NCBI GenBank assembly: GCA_943735955.1
Contig: OX030968.1
Location: 2,501 to 66,500 of the forward strand
DNA length: 64,000 bases
Reading direction: 5' to 3'
Origin: Piscicola geometra
Lineage: Eukaryota; Annelida; Clitellata; Hirudinida; Piscicolidae
Shown: one piece after another, positions 1 to 14,490 of the stretch
Numbering within the stretch: position 1 is the stretch's first letter
Layout of the letters: each line of letters starts with the position of its first letter
Position numbers and translations under genes: made by a program
Notes under the pieces: model-generated
Database searches by the model: none
Told to the model about the DNA's origin: nothing
The model's input: only the letters and a program-made list of their open reading frames with translations

Positions 1-141
1 ACCCTAACCCTAACCCTAACCCTAACCCTAACCCTAACCCTAACCCTAACCCTAACCCTAACCCTAACCCTAACCCTAACCCTAACCCTAACCCTAACCC
101 TAACCCTAACCCTAACCCTAACCCTAACCCTAACCCTAACC
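1..141 (-). repeat. Telomere repeat tract (CCCTAA on +, TTAGGG on -)
   Basis: About 23 perfect, uninterrupted CCCTAA hexamers. The C-rich strand reads 5' to 3' from base 1, as expected for the left end of a linear chromosome whose G-rich 3' strand is the minus strand. No degenerate or variant hexamers separate it from the next array. The last hexamer is cut after CC (140-141) and the 9-bp satellite starts at once. TTAGGG is the telomere type of vertebrates, many invertebrates and some protists and fungi, so it narrows the host only loosely. The short length may reflect where the assembly stops rather than real telomere length. Confidence 0.98.
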
Positions 142-775
142 TCGTCTTCACCGTCTTCATCGTCTTCATCGTCTTCACCGTCTTCATCGTCTTCATCGTC
201 TTCATCGTCTTCATCGTCTTCACCGTCTTCACCGTCTTCACCGTCTTCACCGTCTTCATCGTTCGTCTTCATCGTCTTCATCGTCTTCACCGTCTTCATC
301 GTCTTCACCGTCTTCACCGTCTTCATCGTCTTCATCGTCTTCACCGTCTTCATCGTCTTCACCGTCTTCACCGTCTTCATCGTCTTCACCGTCTTCATCG
401 TCTTCATCGTCTTCACCGTCTTCATCGTCTTCATCGTTCGTCTTCACCGTCTTCATCGTCTTCATCGTCTTCACCGTCTTCATCGTCTTCACGGTCTTCA
501 TCGTCTTCATCGTCTTCACCGTCTTCACCGTCTTCACCGTCTTCACCGTCTTCATCGTTCGTCTTCATCGTCTTCATGGTCTTCACCGTCTTCATCGTCT
601 TCACCGTCTTCATCGTCTTCACCGTCTTCATCGTCTTCATCGTCTTCATCGTCTTCATCGTCTTCATCGTCTTCATCGTCTTCACCGTCTTCATCGTCTT
701 CATCGTCTTCATCGTCTTCATCGTCTTCACCGTCTTCACCGTCTTCACCGTCTTCATCGTCTTCATCGTCTTCAT

Positions 776-3700
776 CGTTCGTCTTCACCGTCTTCATCGT
801 CTTCATCGTCTTCACCGTCTTCATCGTCTTCATCGTTCGTCTTCATCGTCTTCACCGTCTTCACCGTCTTCATCGTCTTCATCGTCTTCACCGTCTTCAT
901 CGTCTTCACCGTCTTCATCGTCTTCACCGTCTTCATCGTCTTCACCGTCTTCACCGTCTTCATCGTCTTCACCGTCTTCACCGTATTCACCGTCTTTATC
1001 GTCTTTATCGTCTTCATCGTCTTCACCGTCTTTACCGTCTTCACCGTCTTCACCGTCTTCATCGTCTTCATCGTCTTCATCGTCTTCATCGTCTTCATCG
1101 TCTTCACCGTCTTCATCGTCTTCATCGTCTTCATCGTCTTCATCGTCTTCACCGTCTTCACCGTCTTCACCGTCTTCATCGTCTTCATCGTCTTCATCGT
1201 TCGTCTTCACCGTCTTCATCGTCTTCATCGTCTTCACCGTCTTCATCGTCTTCATCGTTCGTCTTCACCGTCTTCATCGTCTTCATCGTCTTCACCGTCT
1301 TCATCGTCTTCACCGTCTTCATCGTCTTCACCGTCTTCACCGTCTTCACCGTCTTCACCGTCTTCACCGTCTTCACCGTCTTCATCGTTCGTCTTCATCG
1401 TCTTCATGGTCTTCACCGTCTTCATCGTCTTCACCGTCTTCATCGTCTTCACCGTCTTCATCGATCGTCTTCACCGTCTTCACAGTCTTCATCTTTTTCA
1501 CCGTCTTCATCGTCTTCACCGTCTTCACCGTCTTCATCGTCTTCACCGTCTTCATCGTCTTCACCGTCTTCATCGTCTTCATCGTTCGGCTTCACCATCT
1601 TCACCGTCTTCATCGTCTTCACCGTCTTCATCGTCTTCACCGTCTTCATCGTCTTCACCGTCTTCACCGTCTTCATCGTCTTCACCGTCTTCACCGTATT
1701 CACCGTCTTTATCGTCTTTATCGTCTTCATCGTCTTCATCGTCTTCACCGTCTTCATCGTCTTCACCGTCTTAATCGTCTTCACCGTCTTCATCGTCTTC
1801 ACCGTCTTCATCGTCTTCATCGTTCGTCTTCACCGTCTTCATCGTCTTCATCGTCTTCACCGTCTTCACCGTCTTCATCGTCTTCACCGTCTTCATCGTC
1901 TTCACCGTCTTCATCGTCTTCACCGTTTTCATCGTCTTCACCGTCTTCATCGTCTTCACCGTCTTCACCGTCTTCACCGTCTTCATCGTCTTCACCGTCT
2001 TCATCGTCTTCACCGTCTTCACCGTCTTCATCTTCTTCATCGTTCGTCTTCATCGTCTTCATCGTCTTCACCGTCTTCACCGTCTTCACCGTCTTCACCG
2101 TCTTCACCGTCTTCACCGTCTTCATCGTCTTCATCGTCTTCATCGTCTTCATCGTCTTCACCGTCTTCACCGTCTTCACCGTCTTCATCGTCTTCATCGT
2201 CTTCATCGTCTTCATCGTCTTCATCGTCTTCATCGTCTTCACCGTCTTCATCGTCTTCATCGTCTTCATCGTCTTCACCGTCTTCACCGTCTTCACCGTC
2301 TTCACCGTCTTCACCGTCTTCACCGTCTTCACCGTCTTCACCGTCTTCACCGTCTTCACCGTCTTCACCGTCTTCACCGTCTTCACCGTCTTCATCGTCT
2401 TCATCGTCTTCATCATCTTCATCGTCTTCATCGTCTTCACCGTCTTCATCGTCTTCATCGTCTTCATCGTCTTCACCGTCTTCACCGTCTTCACCGTCTT
2501 CATCGTCTTCATCGTCTTCATCGTCTTCATCGTCTTCATCGTCTTCATCGTCTTCACCGTCTTCATCGTCTTCATCGTCTTCATCGTCTTCATCGTCTTC
2601 ACCGTCTTCACCGTCTTCATCGTCTTCATCGTTCGTCTTCACCGTCTTCATCGTCTTCATCGTCTTCACCGTCTTCATCGTCTTCACCGTCTTCATCGTC
2701 TTCACCGTCTTCATCGTCTTCACCGTCTTCATCGTCTTCATCGTCTTCACCGTCTTCATCGTCTTCATCGTCTTCATCGTCTTCACCGTCTTCACCGTCT
2801 TCACCGTCTTCACCGTCTTCATCGTTCGTCTTCATCGTCTTCATCGTCTTCACCGTCTTCATCGTCTTCACCGTCTTCATCGTCTTCACCGTCTTCATCG
2901 TCTTCACCGTCTTCATCGTCTTCACCGTCTTCATCGTCTTCACCGTCTTCATCGATCGTCTTCACCGTCTTCACAGTCTTCATCGTCTTCACCGTCTTCA
3001 TCGTCTTCACCGTCTTCATCGTCTTCACCGTCTTCATCGTCTTCACCGTCTTCATCGTCTTCATCGTTCGTCTTCACCGTCTTCATCGTCTTCATCGTCT
3101 TCACCGTCTTCATCGTCTTCACCGTCTTCATCGTCTTCACCGTCTTCATCGTCTTCACCGTCTTCATCGTCTTCACCGTCTTCATCGTCTTCACCGTCTT
3201 CACCGTCTTCATCGTCTTCACCGTCTTCATCGTCTTCACCGTCTTCACCGTCTTCATCTTCTTCATCGTTCGTCTTCATCGTCTTCACCGTCTTCACCGT
3301 CTTCATCGTCTTCATCGTCTTCACCGTCTTCATCGTCTTCAACGTCTTCATCGTCTTCACCGTCTTCATCGTCTTCACCGTCTTCATCGTCTGCACCGTC
3401 TTCATCGTCTTCACCGTCTTCATCGTTCGTCTTCACCGTCTTCACCGTCTTCATCGTCTTCACCGTCTTCATCGTCTTCACCGTCTTCACCGTCTTCATC
3501 GTCTTCACCGTCTTCACCGTATTCACCGTCTTTATCGTCTTTATCGTCTTCACCGTCTTCATCGTCTTCACCGTCTTCATCGTCTTCACCGTCTTCATCG
3601 TCTTCACCGTCTTCATCGTCTTCACCGTCTTCATCGTCTTCACCGTCTTCATCGTCTTCATCGTTCGTCTTCACCGTCTTCATCGTCTTCATCGTCTTCA

Positions 3701-6700
3701 CCGTCTTCATCGTCTTCACCGTCTTCATCGTCTTCACCGTCTTCATCGTCTTCACCGTTTTCATCGTCTTCACCGTCTTCATCGTCTTCACCGTCTTCAC
3801 CGTCTTCATCGTCTTCACCGTCTTCATCGTCTTCACCGTCTTCACCGTCTTCATCTTCTTCATCGTTCGTCTTCATCGTCTTCATCGTCTTCACCGTCTT
3901 CACCGTCTTCACCGTCTTCATCGTCTTCACCGTCTTCACCGTCTTCACCGTCTTCACCGTCTTCACCGTCTTCACCGTCTTCATCGTCTTCATCGTCTTC
4001 ATCGTCTTCATCGTCTACACCGTCTTCACCGTCTTCACCGTCTTCATCGTCTTCACCGTCTTCATCGTCTTCATCGTCTTCATCGTCTTCACCGTCTTCA
4101 CCGTCTTCACCGTCTTCACCGTCTTCACCGCCTTCACCGTCTTCACCGTCTTCACCGTCTTCACCGTCTTCACCGTCTTCACCGTCTTCACCGTCTTCAC
4201 CGTCTTCACCGTCTTCACCGTCTTCACCGTCTTCATCGTCTTCATCGTCTTCATCGTCTTCATCGTCTTCATCGTCTTCACCGTCTTCATCGTCTTCATC
4301 GTCTTCATCGTCTTCACCGTCTTCACCGTCTTCACCGTCTTCATCGTCTTCATCGTCTTCATCGCCTTCATCGTCTTCATCGTCTTCATCGTCTTCACCG
4401 TCTTCATCGTCTTCATCGTCTTCATCGTCTTCATCGTCTTCACCGTCTTCACTGTCTTCATCGTTTTCATCGTTCGTCTTCACCGTCTTCATCGTCTTCA
4501 TCGTCTTCACCGTCTTCATCGTCTTCACCGTCTTCATCGTCTTCATCGTCTTCACCGTCTTCATCGTCTTCATCGTCTTCATCGTCTTCACCGTCTTCAC
4601 CGTCTTCACCGTCTTCATCGTCTTCATCGTTTTCATCGTCTTCATCGTCTTCATCGTCTTCATCGTCTTCACCGTCTTCATCGTCTTCATCGTCTTCATC
4701 GTCTTCACCGTCTTCACCGTCTTCACCGTCTTCATCGTCTTCATCGTTTTCATCGTCTTCATCGTCTTCATCGTCTTCATCGTCTTCACCGTCTTCATCG
4801 TCTTCATCGTCTTCATCGTCTTCATCGTCTTCATCGTCTTCACCGTCTTCACCGTCTTCATCGTCTTCATCGTTCGTCTTCACCGTCTTCATCGTCTTCA
4901 TCGTCTTCACCGTCTTTATCGTCTTCACCGTCTTCATCGTCTTCACCGTCTTCATCGTCTTCACCGTCTTCATCGTCTTCATCGTCTTCACCGTCTTCAT
5001 CGTCTTCATCGTTCGTCTTCACCGTCTTCATCGTCTTCATCGTCTTCACCGTCTTCATCGTCTTCATCGTTCGTCTTCACCGTCTTCATCGTCTTCATCG
5101 TCTTCATCGTCTTCACCGTCTTTATCGTCTTCACCGTCTTCACCGTATTCACCGTCTTTATCGTCTTTATCGTCTTCATCGTCTTCACCGTCTTTACCGT
5201 CTTCACCGTCTTCACCGTCTTCATCGTCTTCATCGTCTTCATCGTCTTCATCGTCTTCATCGTCTTCATCGTCTTCATCGTCTTCACCGTCTTCATCGTC
5301 TTCATCGTCTTCATCGTCTTCATCGTCTTCATCGTCTTCACCGTCTTCACCGTCTTCACCGTCTTCATCGTCTTCATCGTCTTCATCGTTCGTCTTCACC
5401 GTCTTCATCGTCTTCATCGTCTTCACCGTCTTCATCGTCTTCATCGTTCGTCTTCACCGTCTTCATCGTCTTCATCGTCTTCACCGTCTTCATCGTCTTC
5501 ACCGTCTTCATCGTCTTCATCGTCTTCACCGTCTTCACCGTCTTCACCGTCTTCACCGTCTTCATCGTTCGTCTTCATCGTCTTCATGGTCTTCACCGTC
5601 TTCATCGTCTTCACCGTCTTCATCGTCTTCACCGTCTTCATCGTCTTCACCGTCTTCATCGATCGTCTTCACCGTCTTCACAGTCTTCATCGTCTTCACC
5701 GTCTTCATCGTCTTCACCGTCTTCACCGTCTTCATCGTCTTCACCGTCTTCATCGTCTTCACCGTCTTCATCGTCTTCACCGTCTTCATCGTCTTCATCG
5801 TTCGTCTTCACCGTCTTCATCGTCTTCATCGTCTTCACCTTCTTCATCGTCTTCACCGTCTTCATCGTCTTCACCGTCTTCATCGTCTTCACCGTCTTCA
5901 TCGTCTTCACCGTCTTCATCGTCTTCACCGTCTTCACCGTCTTCATCGTCTTCACCGTCTTCACCGTATTCACCGTCTTTATCGTCTTTATCGTCTTCAT
6001 CGTCTTCATCGTCTTCACCGTCTTCATCGTCTTCACCGTCTTCATCGTCTTCACCGTCTTCATCGTCTTCACCGTCTTCATCGTCTTCATCGTTCGTCTT
6101 CACCGTCTTCATCGTCTTCATCGTCTTCACCGTCTTCATCGTCTTCACCGTCTTCATCGTCTTCACCGTCTTCATCGTCTTCACTGTTTTCATCGTCTTC
6201 ACCGTCTTCATCGTCTTCACCGTCTTCACCGTCTTAATCGTCTTCACCGTCTTCATCTTCTTCATCGTTCGTCTTCATCGTCTTCATCGTCTTCACCGTC
6301 TTCACCGTCTTCACCGTCTTCACCGTCTTCACCGTCTTCACCGTCTTCATCGTCTTCATCGTCTTCATCGTCTTCATCGTCTCCACCGTCTTCACCGTCT
6401 TCACCGTCTTCATCGTCTTCATCGTCTTCATCGTCTTCATCGTCTTCATCGTCTTCATCGTCTTCACCGTCTTCATCGTCTTCATCGTCTTCATCGTCTT
6501 CACCGTCTTCACCGTCTTCACCGTCTTCACCGTCTTCATCGTCTTCACCGTCTTCATCGTCTTCACCGTCTTCATCGTCTTCATCGTTCGTCTTCACCGT
6601 CTTCATCGTCTTTATCGTCTTCACCTTCTTCATCGTCTTCACCGTCTTCATCGTCTTCACCGTCTTCATCGTCTTCACCGTCTTCATCGTCTTCACCGTC

Positions 6701-7100
6701 TTCATCGTCTTCACCGTCTTCACCGTCTTCATCGTCTTCACCGTCTTCACCGTATTCACCGTCTTTATCGTCTTTATCGTCTTCATCGTCTTCATCGTCT
6801 TCACCGTCTTCATCGTCTTCACCGTTTTCATCGTCTTCACCGTCTTCATCGTCTTCACCGTCTTCACCGTCTTCATCGTCTTCACCGTCTTCATCGTCTT
6901 CACCGTCTTCACCGTCTTCATCTTCTTCATCGTTCGTCTTTATCGTCTTCATCGTCTTCACCGTCTTCACCGTTTTCACCGTCTTCACCGTCTTCACCGT
7001 CTTCACCGTCTTCACCGTCTTCATCGTCTTCATCGTCTTCATCGTCTTCATCGTCTTCATCGTCTTCATCGTCTTCATCGTCTTCATCGTCTTCACCGTC
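776..7100 (-). repeat. Long tandem segmental duplication, copy 1 (period 7.35-7.41 kb)
   Basis: Junctions at 776, 834, 1,198, 1,256, 1,386 and 1,462 recur at exactly +7,350 (8,126, 8,184, 8,548, 8,606, 8,736, 8,812). After one extra 112-bp block in copy 2 the offset becomes +7,408 and holds from about 2,953 to 6,931. Private variants are shared. A TTCATCTTTTTCACC unit lies near 1,490 and 8,840. A CGTTCGGCTTCACCATC stretch lies near 1,583 and 8,933. A copy-1-only change (TTAATCG near 1,770) is absent from copy 2. The right edge is placed where unit counts diverge, near 7,100. Confidence 0.9.
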
Positions 7101-8125
7101 TTCACCGTCTTCACCGTCTTCATCGTCTTCATCGTCTTCATCGTCTTCATCGTCTTCATCGTCTTCATCGTCTTCATCGTCTTCACCGTCTTCATCGTCT
7201 TCATCGTCTTCATCGTCTTCACCGTCTTCACCGTCTTCACCGTCTTCACCGTCTTCACCGTCTTCACCGTCTTCACCGTCTTCACCGTCTTCACCGTCTT
7301 CACCGTCTTCACCGTCTTCATCGTCTTCACCGTCTTCACCGTCTTCATCGTCTTCATCGTCTTCATCGTCTTCATCGTCTTCATCGTCTTCACCGTCTTC
7401 ACCGTCTTCACCGTCTTCACCGTCTTCATCGTCTTCACCGTCTTCATCGATCGTCTTCACCGTCTTCACAGTCTTCATCGTCTTCACCGTCTTCATCGTC
7501 TTCACCTTCTTCATCGTCTTCACCGTCTTCATCGTCTTCACCGTCTTCATCGTCTTCATCGTTCGTCTTCACCGTCTTCATCGTCTTCATCGTCTTCACC
7601 GTCTTCATCGTCTTCACCGTCTTCATCGTCTTCACCGTCTTCATCGTCTTCACCGTCTTCATCGTCTTCACCGTCTTCATCGTCTTCACCGTCTTCACCG
7701 TCTTCATCGTCTTCACCGTCTTCATCGTCTTCACCGTCTTCACCGTCTTCATCTTCTTCATCGTTCGTCTTCATCGTCTTCACCGTCTTCACCGTCTTCA
7801 TCGTCTTCATCGTCTTCACCGTCTTCATCGTCTTCACCGTCTTCATCGTCTTCACCGTCTTCATCGTCTTCACCGTCTTCACCGTCTTCATCGTCTTCAC
7901 CGTTTTCACCGTATTCACCGTCTTTATCGTCTTTATCGTCTTCATCGTCTTCACCGTCTTTACCGTCTTCACCGTCTTCACCGTCTTCATCGTCTTCATC
8001 GTCTTCATCGTCTTCATCGTCTTCATCGTCTTCACCGTCTTCATCGTCTTCATCGTCTTCATCGTCTTCATCGTCTTCACCGTCTTCACCGTCTTCACCG
8101 TCTTCATCGTCTTCATCGTCTTCAT

Positions 8126-11100
8126 CGTTCGTCTTCACCGTCTTCATCGTCTTCATCGTCTTCACCGTCTTCATCGTCTTCATCGTTCGTCTTCATCGTC
8201 TTCACCGTCTTCACCGTCTTCATCGTCTTCATCGTCTTCACCGTCTTCATCGTCTTCACCGTCTTCATCGTCTTCACCGTCTTCATCGTCTTCACCGTCT
8301 TCACCGTCTTCATCGTCTTCACCGTCTTCACCGTATTCACCGTCTTTATCGTCTTTATCGTCTTCATCGTCTTCACCGTCTTTACCGTCTTCACCGTCTT
8401 CACCGTCTTCATCGTCTTCATCGTCTTCATCGTCTTCATCGTCTTCATCGTCTTCACCGTCTTCATCGTCTTCATCGTCTTCATCGTCTTCATCGTCTTC
8501 ACCGTCTTCACCGTCTTCACCGTCTTCATCGTCTTCATCGTCTTCATCGTTCGTCTTCACCGTCTTCATCGTCTTCATCGTCTTCACCGTCTTCATCGTC
8601 TTCATCGTTCGTCTTCACCGTCTTCATCGTCTTCATCGTCTTCACCGTCTTCATCGTCTTCACCGTCTTCATCGTCTTCACCGTCTTCACCGTCTTCACC
8701 GTCTTCACCGTCTTCACCGTCTTCACCGTCTTCATCGTTCGTCTTCATCGTCTTCATGGTCTTCACCGTCTTCATCGTCTTCACCGTCTTCATCGTCTTC
8801 ACCGTCTTCATCGATCGTCTTCACCGTCTTCACAGTCTTCATCTTTTTCACCGTCTTCATCGTCTTCACCGTCTTCACCGTCTTCATCGTCTTCACCGTC
8901 TTCATCGTCTTCACCGTCTTCATCGTCTTCATCGTTCGGCTTCACCATCTTCACCGTCTTCATCGTCTTCACCGTCTTCATCGTCTTCACCGTCTTCATC
9001 GTCTTCACCGTCTTCACCGTCTTCATCGTCTTCACCGTCTTCACCGTATTCACCGTCTTTATCGTCTTTATCGTCTTCATCGTCTTCATCGTCTTCACCG
9101 TCTTCATCGTCTTCACCGTCTTCATCGTCTTCACCGTCTTCATCGTCTTCACCGTCTTCATCGTCTTCATCGTTCGTCTTCACCGTCTTCATCGTCTTCA
9201 TCGTCTTCACCGTCTTCACCGTCTTCATCGTCTTCACCGTCTTCATCGTCTTCACCGTCTTCATCGTCTTCACCGTTTTCATCGTCTTCACCGTCTTCAT
9301 CGTCTTCACCGTCTTCACCGTCTTCACCGTCTTCATCGTCTTCACCGTCTTCATCGTCTTCACCGTCTTCACCGTCTTCATCTTCTTCATCGTTCGTCTT
9401 CATCGTCTTCATCGTCTTCACCGTCTTCACCGTCTTCACCGTCTTCACCGTCTTCACCGTCTTCACCGTCTTCATCGTCTTCATCGTCTTCATCGTCTTC
9501 ATCGTCTTCACCGTCTTCACCGTCTTCACCGTCTTCATCGTCTTCATCGTCTTCATCGTCTTCATCGTCTTCATCGTCTTCATCGTCTTCACCGTCTTCA
9601 TCGTCTTCATCGTCTTCATCGTCTTCACCGTCTTCACCGTCTTCACCGTCTTCACCGTCTTCACCGTCTTCACCGTCTTCACCGTCTTCACCGTCTTCAC
9701 CGTCTTCACCGTCTTCACCGTCTTCACCGTCTTCACCGTCTTCATCGTCTTCATCGTCTTCATCATCTTCATCGTCTTCATCGTCTTCACCGTCTTCATC
9801 GTCTTCATCGTCTTCATCGTCTTCACCGTCTTCACCGTCTTCACCGTCTTCATCGTCTTCATCGTCTTCATCGTCTTCATCGTCTTCATCGTCTTCATCG
9901 TCTTCACCGTCTTCATCGTCTTCATCGTCTTCATCGTCTTCATCGTCTTCACCGTCTTCACCGTCTTCATCGTCTTCATCGTTCGTCTTCACCGTCTTCA
10001 TCGTCTTCATCGTCTTCACCGTCTTCATCGTCTTCACCGTCTTCATCGTCTTCACCGTCTTCATCGTCTTCACCGTCTTCATCGTCTTCATCGTCTTCAC
10101 CGTCTTCATCGTCTTCATCGTTCGTCTTCACCGTCTTCATCGTCTTCATCGTCTTCACCGTCTTCATCGTCTTCATCGTCTTCATCGTCTTCATCGTCTT
10201 CATCGTCTTCACCGTCTTCACCGTCTTCACCGTCTTCACCGTCTTCATCGTTCGTCTTCATCGTCTTCATCGTCTTCACCGTCTTCATCGTCTTCACCGT
10301 CTTCATCGTCTTCACCGTCTTCATCGTCTTCACCGTCTTCATCGTCTTCACCGTCTTCATCGATCGTCTTCACCGTCTTCACAGTCTTCATCGTCTTCAC
10401 CGTCTTCATCGTCTTCACCGTCTTCATCGTCTTCACCGTCTTCATCGTCTTCACCGTCTTCATCGTCTTCATCGTTCGTCTTCACCGTCTTCATCGTCTT
10501 CATCGTCTTCACCGTCTTCATCGTCTTCACCGTCTTCATCGTCTTCACCGTCTTCATCGTCTTCACCGTCTTCATCGTCTTCACCGTCTTCATCGTCTTC
10601 ACCGTCTTCACCGTCTTCATCGTCTTCACCGTCTTCATCGTCTTCACCGTCTTCACCGTCTTCATCTTCTTCATCGTTCGTCTTCATCGTCTTCACCGTC
10701 TTCACCGTCTTCATCGTCTTCATCGTCTTCACCGTCTTCATCGTCTTCAACGTCTTCATCGTCTTCACCGTCTTCATCGTCTTCACCGTCTTCATCGTCT
10801 GCACCGTCTTCATCGTCTTCACCGTCTTCATCGTTCGTCTTCACCGTCTTCACCGTCTTCATCGTCTTCACCGTCTTCATCGTCTTCACCGTCTTCACCG
10901 TCTTCATCGTCTTCACCGTCTTCACCGTATTCACCGTCTTTATCGTCTTTATCGTCTTCACCGTCTTCATCGTCTTCACCGTCTTCATCGTCTTCACCGT
11001 CTTCATCGTCTTCACCGTCTTCATCGTCTTCACCGTCTTCATCGTCTTCACCGTCTTCATCGTCTTCATCGTTCGTCTTCACCGTCTTCATCGTCTTCAT

Positions 11101-14100
11101 CGTCTTCACCGTCTTCATCGTCTTCACCGTCTTCATCGTCTTCACCGTCTTCATCGTCTTCACCGTTTTCATCGTCTTCACCGTCTTCATCGTCTTCACC
11201 GTCTTCACCGTCTTCATCGTCTTCACCGTCTTCATCGTCTTCACCGTCTTCACCGTCTTCATCTTCTTCATCGTTCGTCTTCATCGTCTTCATCGTCTTC
11301 ACCGTCTTCACCGTCTTCACCGTCTTCATCGTCTTCACCGTCTTCACCGTCTTCACCGTCTTCACCGTCTTCACCGTCTTCACCGTCTTCATCGTCTTCA
11401 TCGTCTTCATCGTCTTCATCGTCTACACCGTCTTCACCGTCTTCACCGTCTTCATCGTCTTCACCGTCTTCATCGTCTTCATCGTCTTCATCGTCTTCAC
11501 CGTCTTCACCGTCTTCACCGTCTTCACCGTCTTCACCGCCTTCACCGTCTTCACCGTCTTCACCGTCTTCACCGTCTTCACCGTCTTCACCGTCTTCACC
11601 GTCTTCACCGTCTTCACCGTCTTCACCGTCTTCACCGTCTTCATCGTCTTCATCGTCTTCATCGTCTTCATCGTCTTCATCGTCTTCACCGTCTTCATCG
11701 TCTTCATCGTCTTCATCGTCTTCACCGTCTTCACCGTCTTCACCGTCTTCATCGTCTTCATCGTCTTCATCGCCTTCATCGTCTTCATCGTCTTCATCGT
11801 CTTCACCGTCTTCATCGTCTTCATCGTCTTCATCGTCTTCATCGTCTTCACCGTCTTCACCGTCTTCATCGTTTTCATCGTTCGTCTTCACCGTCTTCAT
11901 CGTCTTCATCGTCTTCACCGTCTTCATCGTCTTCACCGTCTTCATCGTCTTCATCGTCTTCACCGTCTTCATCGTCTTCATCGTCTTCATCGTCTTCACC
12001 GTCTTCACCGTCTTCACCGTCTTCATCGTCTTCATCGTTTTCATCGTCTTCATCGTCTTCATCGTCTTCATCGTCTTCACCGTCTTCATCGTCTTCATCG
12101 TCTTCATCGTCTTCACCGTCTTCACCGTCTTCACCGTCTTCATCGTCTTCATCGTTTTCATCGTCTTCATCGTCTTCATCGTCTTCATCGTCTTCACCGT
12201 CTTCATCGTCTTCATCGTCTTCATCGTCTTCATCGTCTTCATCGTCTTCACCGTCTTCACCGTCTTCATCGTCTTCATCGTTCGTCTTCACCGTCTTCAT
12301 CGTCTTCATCGTCTTCACCGTCTTTATCGTCTTCACCGTCTTCATCGTCTTCACCGTCTTCATCGTCTTCACCGTCTTCATCGTCTTCATCGTCTTCACC
12401 GTCTTCATCGTCTTCATCGTTCGTCTTCACCGTCTTCATCGTCTTCATCGTCTTCACCGTCTTCATCGTCTTCATCGTTCGTCTTCACCGTCTTCATCGT
12501 CTTCATCGTCTTCATCGTCTTCACCGTCTTTATCGTCTTCACCGTCTTCACCGTATTCACCGTCTTTATCGTCTTTATCGTCTTCATCGTCTTCACCGTC
12601 TTTACCGTCTTCACCGTCTTCACCGTCTTCATCGTCTTCATCGTCTTCATCGTCTTCATCGTCTTCATCGTCTTCATCGTCTTCATCGTCTTCACCGTCT
12701 TCATCGTCTTCATCGTCTTCATCGTCTTCATCGTCTTCATCGTCTTCACCGTCTTCACCGTCTTCACCGTCTTCATCGTCTTCATCGTCTTCATCGTTCG
12801 TCTTCACCGTCTTCATCGTCTTCATCGTCTTCACCGTCTTCATCGTCTTCATCGTTCGTCTTCACCGTCTTCATCGTCTTCATCGTCTTCACCGTCTTCA
12901 TCGTCTTCACCGTCTTCATCGTCTTCATCGTCTTCACCGTCTTCACCGTCTTCACCGTCTTCACCGTCTTCATCGTTCGTCTTCATCGTCTTCATGGTCT
13001 TCACCGTCTTCATCGTCTTCACCGTCTTCATCGTCTTCACCGTCTTCATCGTCTTCACCGTCTTCATCGATCGTCTTCACCGTCTTCACAGTCTTCATCG
13101 TCTTCACCGTCTTCATCGTCTTCACCGTCTTCACCGTCTTCATCGTCTTCACCGTCTTCATCGTCTTCACCGTCTTCATCGTCTTCACCGTCTTCATCGT
13201 CTTCATCGTTCGTCTTCACCGTCTTCATCGTCTTCATCGTCTTCACCTTCTTCATCGTCTTCACCGTCTTCATCGTCTTCACCGTCTTCATCGTCTTCAC
13301 CGTCTTCATCGTCTTCACCGTCTTCATCGTCTTCACCGTCTTCACCGTCTTCATCGTCTTCACCGTCTTCACCGTATTCACCGTCTTTATCGTCTTTATC
13401 GTCTTCATCGTCTTCATCGTCTTCACCGTCTTCATCGTCTTCACCGTCTTCATCGTCTTCACCGTCTTCATCGTCTTCACCGTCTTCATCGTCTTCATCG
13501 TTCGTCTTCACCGTCTTCATCGTCTTCATCGTCTTCACCGTCTTCATCGTCTTCACCGTCTTCATCGTCTTCACCGTCTTCATCGTCTTCACTGTTTTCA
13601 TCGTCTTCACCGTCTTCATCGTCTTCACCGTCTTCACCGTCTTCATCGTCTTCACCGTCTTCATCTTCTTCATCGTTCGTCTTCATCGTCTTCATCGTCT
13701 TCACCGTCTTCACCGTCTTCACCGTCTTCACCGTCTTCACCGTCTTCACCGTCTTCATCGTCTTCATCGTCTTCATCGTCTTCATCGTCTCCACCGTCTT
13801 CACCGTCTTCACCGTCTTCATCGTCTTCATCGTCTTCATCGTCTTCATCGTCTTCATCGTCTTCATCGTCTTCACCGTCTTCATCGTCTTCATCGTCTTC
13901 ATCGTCTTCACCGTCTTCACCGTCTTCACCGTCTTCACCGTCTTCATCGTCTTCACCGTCTTCATCGTCTTCACCGTCTTCATCGTCTTCATCGTTCGTC
14001 TTCACCGTCTTCATCGTCTTCATCGTCTTCACCTTCTTCATCGTCTTCACCGTCTTCATCGTCTTCACCGTCTTCATCGTCTTCACCGTCTTCATCGTCT

Positions 14101-14490
14101 TCACCGTCTTCATCGTCTTCACCGTCTTCACCGTCTTCATCGTCTTCACCGTCTTCACCGTATTCACCGTCTTTATCGTCTTTATCGTCTTCATCGTCTT
14201 CATCGTCTTCACCGTCTTCATCGTCTTCACCGTTTTCATCGTCTTCACCGTCTTCATCGTCTTCACCGTCTTCACCGTCTTCATCGTCTTCACCGTCTTC
14301 ATCGTCTTCACCGTCTTCACCGTCTTCATCTTCTTCATCGTTCGTCTTTATCGTCTTCATCGTCTTCACCGTCTTCACCGTTTTCACCGTCTTCACCGTC
14401 TTCACCGTCTTCACCGTCTTCACCGTCTTCATCGTCTTCATCGTCTTCATCGTCTTCATCGTCTTCATCGTCTTCATCGTCTTCATCGTC
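8126..14490 (-). repeat. Long tandem segmental duplication, copy 2
   Basis: Second copy of the 776-7,100 segment. Relative to copy 1 it lacks six units in the block before 10,118 and has an additional 112-bp block (12 units plus one 4-bp junction) there, which accounts for the offset change from 7,350 to 7,408. The same segment also appears in mirror orientation at the start of the right arm, so this sequence has been copied both in tandem and in inversion. Indels between copies are whole units or whole blocks. Confidence 0.9.
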
